64,000 nucleotides of DNA from Aphelocoma coerulescens (Eukaryota > Chordata > Aves > Passeriformes > Corvidae). Position numbers and translations under genes: made by a program. The stretch is taken from positions 248,001 through 312,000 of the forward strand of contig NW_027183508.1 in assembly GCF_041296385.1 (NCBI RefSeq). The letters are read 5' to 3'. Position 1 is the first letter of the stretch, and each line of letters opens with the position of its first letter. The notes under the pieces were generated by a model, which was given only the letters and a program-made list of their open reading frames with translations, did not search any database and was not told the DNA's origin. This document shows positions 1-7,132 of the stretch, piece after piece.

Positions 1-328
1 CATGGCCACTTGTGTGGCCACTGGTGTCTCTGTGCCAGGCACAGCCGTGGTGTGTAACACCGGCTCTGGGTCCTTTGGCTGTGCAGGTGGCAGTCACGGC
101 CTGGAGCAGGGCTGCTCCCGGGGGACAGCCTGGGGCAGGAGGCTGCTGGAGATTCATTCCCCACACTCCTTGTCATGAGGTGCTCAGAGTGATTGGAAAG
201 GCTGTTGGCAGCAGGCAGTTCTCTGGGTTCAAGCTGTGGAGCTGTCAGCGGGAATGCAAAGGCCAAGCTGGTGAGCCTTTTGTCCTGGTGCCTTTAGTGT
301 GTGAGCAGTCCCTGGTGCCGTTGTCTTT
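1..328 (+). repeat. U0, partial macrosatellite unit (right end only)
   Basis: Last 328 bp of a unit cut by the window edge. It contains the hairpin at 3-20, a CTCF-like motif at 80-93 and a SmaI site at 117-122. It carries the common bases at the later diagnostic sites (CAGCCG, CTCTGGG). Confidence 0.97.
80..93 (+). promoter_or_regulatory. CTCF-like motif A (U0; one per unit)
   Basis: TGTGCAGGTGGCAG matches 11 of 14 positions of the vertebrate CTCF core CCASYAGRKGGCRS, including the whole right-hand core. Recurs once per unit (next at 2348-2361). It also overlaps a possible splice acceptor (AG at 85-86). Motif match only; no binding evidence. Confidence 0.35.
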
Positions 329-360
329 GGATCCTGAGTGTGGGAGAGGCAAGGCTTAGG

Positions 361-591
361 ATGGTGCGTAGAGCTGAGAAGGAAAGTGCCGAGAGCAGCG
401 TGTGTGCTGCTGCTTTGAGGGGTGCAGTTGAAGTTGTAGGCAGCAAGAGCTTTCTCAGCTGGCCCTTTTGTGAGCTCTGCTTTTGCCAGATGACTTCCAT
501 CTTACCCTCTTACCATCTTAGCCTCTCATTTTTGCATATCCCAAACCCCCTTCCAAACATCCAGCAGCTGCTTGTAAAGAAGAAGTCCTAG
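361..591 (+). other. Short ATG open frame, 76 codons (U1; doubtful coding)
   Basis: ATG at 361 in a good Kozak setting (A at -3, G at +4) opens 76 codons to the stop at 589-591. The product would be basic at its C-terminus (VKKKS) with a Cys/Phe-rich middle (around residues 33-43). It stays open in all complete units; U11 gives MMRR and U13 changes one residue to Thr. I recognise no domain. Persistence may only reflect homogenisation. A short ORF on a non-coding RNA is as likely as a gene. Confidence 0.15.
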
Positions 592-700
592 AACAAAAAG
601 CCAGTGCTGCCTTTCATAGCCCCTTTGCTGTCTATGAAGTAGAGGAAAGAAGCTAGTGAGACGCACTTTCTTTCTCAACTCCATAGAGCGCATCCTTCTC
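505..700 (-). repeat. Ancient internal duplication, copy A (U1)
   Basis: Diverged relative of copy B about 470-475 bp downstream. Shared anchors, read on the plus strand: TTCTCAA followed by TAGA near the right end; GCCAGT; CTAGAA (588-593 versus 1062-1067); TCCAGCAGCTGC (560-571 versus 1030-1041); CCATC followed by TTGCA on the left. A 4-bp change in spacing shows indels. Read on the minus strand, both copies give a WL..L run followed by LLL..QLL, a weak hint that the ancestor was coding or simply low in complexity. Confidence 0.6.
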
Positions 701-712
701 TCAAGGTGGCAG
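699..712 (+). promoter_or_regulatory. CTCF-like motif B (U1; one per unit)
   Basis: TCTCAAGGTGGCAG also matches 11 of 14 positions of the same core, in the same orientation as motif A and 619 bp from it. A third, weaker GGTGGCA lies near 1165. Present in every unit seen. Confidence 0.3.
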
Positions 713-735
713 AGTCCTTGGCGGAAGTGAAGCAT

Positions 736-747
736 CTGCAGCTGCAG
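736..747. other. 12-bp palindrome CTGCAGCTGCAG (U1)
   Basis: A perfect palindrome containing two overlapping PstI sites and a central CAGCTG E-box. Found in every unit. Might bind bHLH factors; no other support. Confidence 0.5.
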
Positions 748-936
748 TTCAGACTGAGAGATGTGCCAGGACAGGAAACATTTGCTGACCTTCCCTGTTC
801 CCTGTGCAACATGATTCTCGCATCCCAGTCACTTTCACATACCTTCGGTATCCCTGAGTCCAAGCAGCTAAAGCTCACAGAGACAGAAGTGTCAGGAAGG
901 AAAACGTTGCAAAAGCACCCCCTTCTCTTATCAGCA

Positions 937-942
937 TATAAA
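937..942 (+). promoter_or_regulatory. TATA-box candidate (U1)
   Basis: TATAAAT at 937-943 fits the TATA consensus and is the only such element on the plus strand of the unit. A start would be expected near 965-972, in a pyrimidine-rich stretch ending CTTCTCAG. Conserved in all units seen. It could equally be chance or a weak poly(A) variant. Confidence 0.2.
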
Positions 943-984
943 TTGTGCACAACAGGCTGCGGCACCGAACCTTCCTTCTCAGAT

Positions 985-1175
985 AGACATGCCATCACAC
1001 TTTTCACTCTTGCAGCTCGGTTGAAAAGCTCCAGCAGCTGCTCCCGCAATAGCAAAAGGTTCTAGAAGTGAAAGCCAGTTTGGGGCTGCACCTTCTCCTT
1101 GCCGCATGTAAGCCACACCAAACTCCCTGATGCACTCTGTCCTCCCCTTCTCAAAGGAGTAGACGGTGGCATCAG
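985..1175 (-). repeat. Ancient internal duplication, copy B (U1)
   Basis: Partner of copy A (505-700). Minus-strand translation around 985-1190 has an unusually protein-like stretch (for example DATVYSFEKG, CIREFGVAYM) but the frame starts only at TTG and matches no family I recognise. It might be a relic exon. Confidence 0.55.
1016..1107 (+). other. Possible exon between splice-like signals (U1)
   Basis: A good acceptor (pyrimidine-rich ACTTTTCACTCTTGCAG ending at 1015) and a fair donor (CAT/GTAAGC at 1107/1108) bracket 92 nt downstream of the TATA candidate. No coding frame is favoured, so this would be an exon of a non-coding RNA. Inference from consensus only. Confidence 0.15.
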
Positions 1176-1246
1176 GACACACCTGTGTCCCAGCAGCTGG
1201 GTGCCCAGCCGGGAGCAGGAGCAGGGCTGGGGCTGCTCCCAAAGTT

Positions 1247-1259
1247 GCCCCGCCCCAAT
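1247..1259 (+). promoter_or_regulatory. GC box directly followed by CCAAT box (U1)
   Basis: GCCCCGCCCC (1247-1256, a two-way Sp1/KLF GC box) runs straight into CCAAT (1255-1259). A second GC box, GGCGGGGC, lies at 1282-1289 in U1, U3, U4, U6 and U8, but the other units have a C-to-G change that leaves seven G. These elements work in either orientation, so direction is not set. Confidence 0.3.
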
Positions 1260-1299
1260 GCCAGAGCCGGACATATGCTGAGGCGGGGCTGGATCAGGC

Positions 1300-1305
1300 T
1301 TTATT
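1300..1305 (-). terminator. Minus-strand AATAAA poly(A) signal candidate (U1)
   Basis: TTTATT on the plus strand reads AATAAA on the minus strand (context GGACAATAAAGCC), followed in the minus direction by a stretch with GT-rich parts (ATGTCCGGCTCTGG). I saw no AATAAA on the plus strand of the standard unit. If a transcript ends in each unit, it is therefore more likely to be a minus-strand one. Confidence 0.25.
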
Positions 1306-1499
1306 GTCCAGCTGCATGCCAGGAGTGAGCACAAAATCTACCTGCATTCTCTGCAGCATGCCATCCTGGAGCAGAGCCATTGCCAAAGGAAGCCGTGAGC
1401 CCGTGCCAAGCCAGTGCCGGAGTGGGATCCTAGCAGCACCTGTGGAAGCCGGGAGAGAGGAGCCCACCTGGAGCAGGTTCGTGCAGGATTAATCATCCC

Positions 1500-1650
1500 G
1501 TGGCTTCCCACCAGGGTCCTGTTGCTTCCAAAAGGCCCCACAGTGTCACTGTGGCCCCTCGGTTCCACCAGGTTCCATAGCGTCACTGTGGTGCCCAGGG
1601 TTCCGTCAGCTTCGCCAGCATCCCCACGGTCTGCAGAGCTCCCCGAGCTT
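1500..1650 (+). repeat. Decayed minisatellite monomers, 5' flank (U1)
   Basis: The stretch before the core repeats monomer modules in degenerate, shortened form: CAGTGTCACTGTGG, CCAGGTTCCATAGCGTCAC, a further GTCACTGTGG and CCACGGTCTGCAGAGCTCC. These match GTGTCACAGTGG, CAGGTTCCATAGCATCAC and CACGGTCTCCAGGGCTCC of the core. The array edge decays, as expected when exchange homogenises the middle more than the ends. Confidence 0.75.
1538..1554. other. 17-bp perfect inverted repeat (U1)
   Basis: CCACAGTGTCACTGTGG: 8-bp arms around a single T. It lies in the decayed 5' part of the minisatellite and is conserved in the units checked. It could be a dimeric protein site, or a by-product of GTGTCAC being nearly palindromic in the monomer itself. 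Confidence 0.6.
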
Positions 1651-2026
1651 CTGTGGTGTCACAGTGGAGGCAGGGTTGCATCAGGTTCCATAGCATCAGC
1701 ACGGTCTCCAGGGCTCCCAGAGGTTCTGTGGTGTCACAGTGGAGGCAGGGTTGCATCAGGTTCCATAGCATCACCACAGTCTCCAGGGCTCCCTGAGCTT
1801 CTGTGGTGTCACAGTGGAGGCAGGGTTGCATCAGGTTCCATAGCATCAGCACGGTCTCCAGGGCTCCCAGAGGTTCTGTGGTGTCACAGAGGAGGCAGGG
1901 TTGCATCAGGTTCCATAGCATCAGCACGGTCTCCAGGGCTCCCAGAGGTTCTGTGGTGTCACAGAGGAGGCAGGGTTGCATCAGGTTCAATAGCATCAGC
2001 ACGGTCTCCAGGGCTCCCCTGAGCTT
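1651..2026 (+). repeat. 75-bp minisatellite core, five monomers (U1)
   Basis: Five direct copies starting with CTGTGGTGTCACAG at 1651, 1726, 1801, 1876 and 1951; the last is 76 bp through an extra C. Monomers differ at a few fixed places: AGTGG/AGAGG, CAGCACGG/CACCACAG, GGGCTCC/GAGCTCC, and the end as CCCAGAGGTT, CCCTGAGCTT or CCAAGAGCTT. The first monomers in a block are AGTGG types, the later ones AGAGG types, and the last has TTCAATAGC. Because 75 is divisible by three, the block is open as a 25-residue repeat in two plus frames and one minus frame. This follows from the length and is no sign of coding. Confidence 0.97.
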
Positions 2027-2200
2027 CTGTGGTGGTGTCACAGAGGAGGCAGGCTTCCTTGTAGTTCCCCAGCATCACAAAGGCTCTCCTGGGAGCCACG
2101 GGTCACAAAGCACCGTGGGCTCTGTGCAGCCCCGCTGTGTCACAATGGCCGCTGGCTTCCACGAGCCCCCGCAGTGTCCCAGTGGGCCCCGTGGCTTTAG
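2027..2200 (+). repeat. Decayed minisatellite monomers, 3' flank (U1)
   Basis: After the core, one diverged monomer (CTGTGGTGGTGTCACAGAGG, then CAGCATCAC) is clear. Weaker echoes follow: GGGTCACAAAG, GCTGTGTCACAATGGC, GCAGTGTCCCAGTGGG. Similarity fades before the hairpin at 2271. The ATG of the 160-codon frame lies inside this decayed zone. Confidence 0.65.
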
Positions 2201-2270
2201 GAGTGGGTGGCTGGGAGTTGGTGCCAGCGGCTGGGGGAGCAGCAGCAGGGACTGTGTGTGGACAGTGCCA

Positions 2271-2288
2271 TGGCCACTTGTGTGGCCA
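2271..2288. other. Hairpin-capable inverted repeat (U1)
   Basis: TGGCCAC, a 4-base loop TTGT, then GTGGCCA: a perfect 7-bp stem just after an NcoI-type CCATGG. Present in every unit (also at 3-20). Too short and without a following T-run to be called a terminator. Confidence 0.6.
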
Positions 2289-2354
2289 CTGGTGTCTCTG
2301 TGCCAGGCACAGCCGTGGTGTGTAACACCGGCTCTGGGTCCTTTGGCTGTGCAG

Positions 2355-2538
2355 GTGGCAGTCACGGCCTGGAGCAGGGCTGCTCCCGGGGGACAGCCTG
2401 GGGCAGGAGGCTGCTGGAGATTCATTCCCCACACTCCTTGTCATGAGGTGCTCAGAGTGATTGGAAAGGCTGTTGGCAGCAGGCAGTTCTCTGGGTTCAA
2501 GCTGTGGAGCTGTCAGCGGGAATGCAAAGGCCAAGCTG
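2355..2538 (+). other. Possible exon between splice-like signals (U1)
   Basis: Acceptor GGTCCTTTGGCTGTGCAG (ends at 2354) and donor AAGCTG/GTGAGC (2538/2539) bracket 184 nt. The donor fits the vertebrate consensus well; the acceptor is only fair. It overlaps the 160-codon frame. The same arrangement is at 87-270 in U0. Confidence 0.15.
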
Positions 2539-2596
2539 GTGAGCCTTTTGTCCTGGTGCCTTTAGTGTGTGAGCAGTCCCTGGTGCCGTTGTCTTT

Positions 2597-4864
2597 GGAT
2601 CCTGAGTGTGGGAGAGGCAAGGCTTAGGATGGTGCGTAGAGCTGAGAAGGAAAGTGCCGAGAGCAGCGTGTGTGCTGCTGCTTTGAGGGGTGCAGTTGAA
2701 GTTGTAGGCAGCAAGAGCTTTCTCAGCTGGCCCTTTTGTGAGCTCTGCTTTTGCCAGATGACTTCCATCTTACCCTCTTACCATCTTAGCCTCTCATTTT
2801 TGCATATCCCAAACCCCCTTCCAAACATCCAGCAGCTGCTTGTAAAGAAGAAGTCCTAGAACAAAAAGCCAGTGCTGCCTTTCATAGCCCCTTTGCTGTC
2901 TATGAAGTAGAGGAAAGAAGCTAGTGAGACGCACTTTCTTTCTCAACTCCATAGAGCGCATCCTTCTCTCAAGGTGGCAGAGTCCTTGGCGGAAGTGAAG
3001 CATCTGCAGCTGCAGTTCAGACTGAGAGATGTGCCAGGACAGGAAACATTTGCTGACCTTCCCTGTTCCCTGTGCAACATGATTCTCGCATCCCAGTCAC
3101 TTTCACATACCTTCGGTATCCCTGAGTCCAAGCAGCTAAAGCTCACAGAGACAGAAGTGTCAGGAAGGAAAACGTTGCAAAAGCACCCCCTTCTCTTATC
3201 AGCATATAAATTGTGCACAACAGGCTGCGGCACCGAACCTTCCTTCTCAGATAGACATGCCATCACACTTTTCACTCTTGCAGCTCGGTTGAAAAGCTCC
3301 AGCAGCTGCTCCCGCAATAGCAAAAGGTTCTAGAAGTGAAAGCCAGTTTGGGGCTGCACCTTCTCCTTGCCGCATGTAAGCCACACCAAACTCCCTGATG
3401 CACTCTGTCCTCCCCTTCTCAAAGGAGTAGACGGTGGCATCAGGACACACCTGTGTCCCAGCAGCTGGGTGCCCAGCCGGGAGCAGGAGCAGGGCTGGGG
3501 CTGCTCCCAAAGTTGCCCCGCCCCAATGCCAGAGCCGGACATATGCTGAGGGGGGGCTGGATCAGGCTTTATTGTCCAGCTGCATGCCAGGAGTGAGCAC
3601 AAAATCTACCTGCATTCTCTGCAGCATGCCATCCTGGAGCAGAGCCATTGCCAAAGGAAGCCGTGAGCCCGTGCCAAGCCAGTGCCGGAGTGGGATCCTA
3701 GCAGCACCTGTGGAAGCCGGGAGAGAGGAGCCCACCTGGAGCAGGTTCGTGCAGGATTAATCATCCCGTGGCTTCCCACCAGGGTCCTGTTGCTTCCAAA
3801 AGGCCCCACAGTGTCACTGTGGCCCCTCGGTTCCACCAGGTTCCATAGCGTCACTGTGGTGCCCAGGGTTCCGTCAGCTTCGCCAGCATCCCCACGGTCT
3901 GCAGAGCTCCCCGAGCTTCTGTGGTGTCACAGTGGAGGCAGGGTTGCATCAGGTTCCATAGCATCAGCACGGTCTCCAGGGCTCCCAGAGGTTCTGTGGT
4001 GTCACAGTGGAGGCAGGGTTGCATCAGGTTCCATAGCATCACCACAGTCTCCAGGGCTCCCTGAGCTTCTGTGGTGTCACAGAGGAGGCAGGGTTGCATC
4101 AGGTTCCATAGCATCAGCACGGTCTCCAGGGCTCCCAGAGGTTCTGTGGTGTCACAGAGGAGGCAGGGTTGCATCAGGTTCCATAGCATCACCACGGTCT
4201 CCAGGGCTCCAAGAGCTTCTGTGGTGTCACAGAGGAGGCAGGGTTGCATCAGGTTCAATAGCATCAGCACGGTCTCCAGGGCTCCCCTGAGCTTCTGTGG
4301 TGGTGTCACAGAGGAGCCAGGCTTCCTTGTAGTTCCCCAGCATCACAAAGGCTCTCCTGGGAGCCACGGGTCACAAAGCACCGTGGGCTCTGTGCAGCCC
4401 CGCTGTGTCACAATGGCCGCTGGCTTCCACGAGCCCCCGCAGTGTCCCAGTGGGCCCCGTGGCTTTAGGAGTGGGTGGCTGGGAGTTGGTGCCAGCGGCT
4501 GGGGGAGCAGCAGCAGGGACTGTGTGTGGACAGTGCCATGGCCACTTGTGTGGCCACTGGTGTCTCTGTGCCAGGCACAGCTGTGGTGTGTAACACCGGC
4601 TCTGGGTCCTTTGGCTGTGCAGGTGGCAGTCACGGCCTGGAGCAGGGCTGCTCCCGGGGGACAGCCTGGGGCAGGAGGCTGCTGGAGATTCATTCCCCAC
4701 ACTCCTTGTCATGAGGTGCTCAGAGTGATTGGAAAGGCTGTTGGCAGCAGGCAGTTCTCTGGGTTCAAGCTGTGGAGCTGTCAGCGGGAATGCAAAGGCC
4801 AAGCTGGTGAGCCTTTTGTCCTGGTGCCTTTAGTGTGTGAGCAGTCCCTGGTGCCGTTGTCTTT
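2597..4864 (+). repeat. U2, full 2268-bp unit
   Basis: Minisatellite 3919-4294. GC box replaced by a run of seven G. Has GAGCCAGG after the minisatellite and the PvuII-creating C-to-T change (CAGCTG). It matches U5 at every diagnostic site checked, although two different units lie between them. Confidence 0.98.
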
Positions 4865-7132
4865 GGATCCTGAGTGTGGGAGAGGCAAGGCTTAGGATGG
4901 TGCGTAGAGCTGAGAAGGAAAGTGCCGAGAGCAGCGTGTGTGCTGCTGCTTTGAGGGGTGCAGTTGAAGTTGTAGGCAGCAAGAGCTTTCTCAGCTGGCC
5001 CTTTTGTGAGCTCTGCTTTTGCCAGATGACTTCCATCTTACCCTCTTACCATCTTAGCCTCTCATTTTTGCATATCCCAAACCCCCTTCCAAACATCCAG
5101 CAGCTGCTTGTAAAGAAGAAGTCCTAGAACAAAAAGCCAGTGCTGCCTTTCATAGCCCCTTTGCTGTCTATGAAGTAGAGGAAAGAAGCTAGTGAGACGC
5201 ACTTTCTTTCTCAACTCCATAGAGCGCATCCTTCTCTCAAGGTGGCAGAGTCCTTGGCGGAAGTGAAGCATCTGCAGCTGCAGTTCAGACTGAGAGATGT
5301 GCCAGGACAGGAAACTCTTGCTGACCTTCCCTGTTCCCTGTGCAACATGATTCTCGCATCCCAGTCACTTTCACATACCTTCGGTATCCCTGAGTCCAAG
5401 CAGCTAAAGCTCACAGAGACAGAAGTGTCAGGAAGGAAAACGTTGCAAAAGCACCCCCTTCTCTTATCAGCATATAAATTGTGCACAACAGGCTGCGGCA
5501 CCGAACCTTCCTTCTCAGATAGACATGCCATCACACTTTTCACTCTTGCAGCTCGGTTGAAAAGCTCCAGCAGCTGCTCCCGCAATAGCAAAAGGTTCTA
5601 GAAGTGAAAGCCAGTTTGGGGCTGCACCTTCTCCTTGCCGCATGTAAGCCACACCAAACTCCCTGATGCACTCTGTCCTCCCCTTCTCAAAGGAGTAGAC
5701 GGTGGCATCAGGACACACCTGTGTCCCAGCAGCTGGGTGCCCAGCCGGGAGCAGGAGCAGGGCTGGGGCTGCTCCCAAAGTTGCCCCGCCCCAATGCCAG
5801 AGCCGGACATATGCTGAGGCGGGGCTGGATCAGGCTTTATTGTCCAGCTGCATGCCAGGAGTGAGCACAAAATCTACCTGCATTCTCTGCAGCATGCCAT
5901 CCTGGAGCAGAGCCATTGCCAAAGGAAGCCGTGAGCCCGTGCCAAGCCAGTGCCGGAGTGGGATCCTAGCAGCACCTGTGGAAGCCGGGAGAGAGGAGCC
6001 CACCTGGAGCAGGTTCGTGCAGGATTAATCATCCCGTGGCTTCCCACCAGGGTCCTGTTGCTTCCAAAAGGCCCCACAGTGTCACTGTGGCCCCTCGGTT
6101 CCACCAGGTTCCATAGCGTCACTGTGGTGCCCAGGGTTCCGTCAGCTTCGCCAGCATCCCCACGGTCTGCAGAGCTCCCCGAGCTTCTGTGGTGTCACAG
6201 TGGAGGCAGGGTTGCATCAGGTTCCATAGCATCAGCACGGTCTCCAGGGCTCCCTGAGCTTCTGTGGTGTCACAGTGGAGGCAGGGTTGCATCAGGTTCC
6301 ATAGCATCACCACAGTCTCCAGGGCTCCCTGAGCTTCTGTGGTGTCACAGTGGAGGCAGGGTTGCATCAGGTTCCATAGCATCAGCACGGTCTCCAGGGC
6401 TCCCAGAGGTTCTGTGGTGTCACAGAGGAGGCAGGGTTGCATCAGGTTCCATAGCATCAGCACGGTCTCCAGGGCTCCAAGAGCTTCTGTGGTGTCACAG
6501 AGGAGGCAGGGTTGCATCAGGTTCAATAGCATCAGCACGGTCTCCAGGGCTCCCCTGAGCTTCTGTGGTGGTGTCACAGAGGAGGCAGGCTTCCTTGTAG
6601 TTCCCCAGCATCACAAAGGCTCTCCTGGGAGCCACGGGTCACAAAGCACCGTGGGCTCTGTGCAGCCCCGCTGTGTCACAATGGCCGCTGGCTTCCACGA
6701 GCCCCCGCAGTGTCCCAGTGGGCCCCGTGGCTTTAGGAGTGGGTGGCTGGGAGTTGGTGCCAGCGGCTGGGGGAGCAGCAGCAGGGACTGTGTGTGGACA
6801 GTGCCATGGCCACTTGTGTGGCCACTGGTGTCTCTGTGCCAGGCACAGCCGTGGTGTGTAACACCGGCTCTGGGTCCTTTGGCTGTGCAGGTGGCAGTCA
6901 CGGCCTGGAGCAGGGCTGCTCCCGGGGGACAGCCTGGGGCAGGAGGCTGCTGGAGATTCATTCCCCACACTCCTTGTCATGAGGTGCTCAGAGTGATTGG
7001 AAAGGCTGTTGGCAGCAGGCAGTTCTCTGGGTTCAAGCTGTGGAGCTGTCAGCGGGAATGCAAAGGCCAAGCTGGTGAGCCTTTTGTCCTGGTGCCTTTA
7101 GTGTGTGAGCAGTCCCTGGTGCCGTTGTCTTT
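4865..7132 (+). repeat. U3, full 2268-bp unit
   Basis: Minisatellite 6187-6562, whose first monomer ends in the CCCTGAGCTT form where most units have CCCAGAGGTT. GC box intact. Carries a private adjacent two-base change at 5316-5317 (AT to TC). Confidence 0.98.

Larger units (their letters stand above)
675..995 (-). other. Minus-strand ATG open frame, 106 codons (U1; doubtful coding)
   Basis: ATG on the minus strand at 995 (G at -3 and +4) opens 106 codons, beginning MACLSEKEG. Contains several Cys and Ser but no recognised motif. It overlaps the plus-strand TATA region and the CTCF-like motif at 699-712, so overlapping constraint is unlikely. The U7/U9 SphI change and the KpnI change each alter this frame's sequence. 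Confidence 0.1.
329..2596 (+). repeat. U1, full 2268-bp unit (reference unit for sub-features)
   Basis: Starts at a BamHI site (329-334), with a second BamHI site at 1425-1430. Minisatellite of five monomers at 1651-2026. GC box intact (C at 1284). Base 2049 is G, the allele of the first-family units. Sub-features of the unit are annotated here once; add multiples of 2268 (allowing for the four short units) for the other copies. Confidence 0.98.
2145..2627 (+). other. Longest Kozak-started plus-strand frame, 160 codons (U1 into U2; doubtful coding)
   Basis: ATG at 2145 with ACAATGG context (A at -3, G at +4) opens 160 codons, crossing the BamHI boundary into the next unit. The frame also extends upstream through the minisatellite, but only to a GTG. 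The predicted product is rich in Gly, Pro, Trp, Cys and Ser (starts MAAGFHEPPQC) with no signal peptide, membrane span or domain I can name. It is broken by stops in U24 (54174) and U27 (60878) and intact elsewhere. This argues against strong selection on every copy, though single functional copies are not excluded. Confidence 0.15.

Noticed and set aside
706..1065. 119-codon plus-strand frame (MAESLAEVKH as translated)
   Set aside because: The start is GTG, with no ATG near the beginning, and a minus-strand frame overlaps almost all of it. Nothing recognised.
1414..2022. 202-codon plus-strand frame with 25-residue repeats through the minisatellite
   Set aside because: Starts only at GTG and has no internal ATG; the repeat is open simply because the monomer is 75 bp, and it overlaps other open frames on both strands.
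1651..2026. CRISPR-like regularly spaced repeats
   Set aside because: Monomers abut without unique spacers, and there are no cas genes; this is a minisatellite.
1583..2041. 152-codon minus-strand frame with a leucine-rich 25-residue repeat
   Set aside because: Same minisatellite read backwards. Differences between monomers change residues freely (Val/Leu, His/Leu, Pro/Ala), so there is no sign of protein constraint.
2271..2288. Rho-independent terminator
   Set aside because: A short 7-bp stem without a T-run, in what looks like eukaryotic DNA.
329..2596. Tandemly amplified transposon or endogenous retrovirus
   Set aside because: No terminal inverted repeats, LTR pair, target-site duplication, reverse transcriptase or transposase frame. 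The TATA/AATAAA elements are on opposite strands and not arranged as in an LTR.
1803..2627. 274-codon frame (324 in U11 and U26)
   Set aside because: The part before 2145 begins at GTG within the minisatellite and varies with monomer type; only the ATG-started 160 codons were kept, as a doubtful entry.
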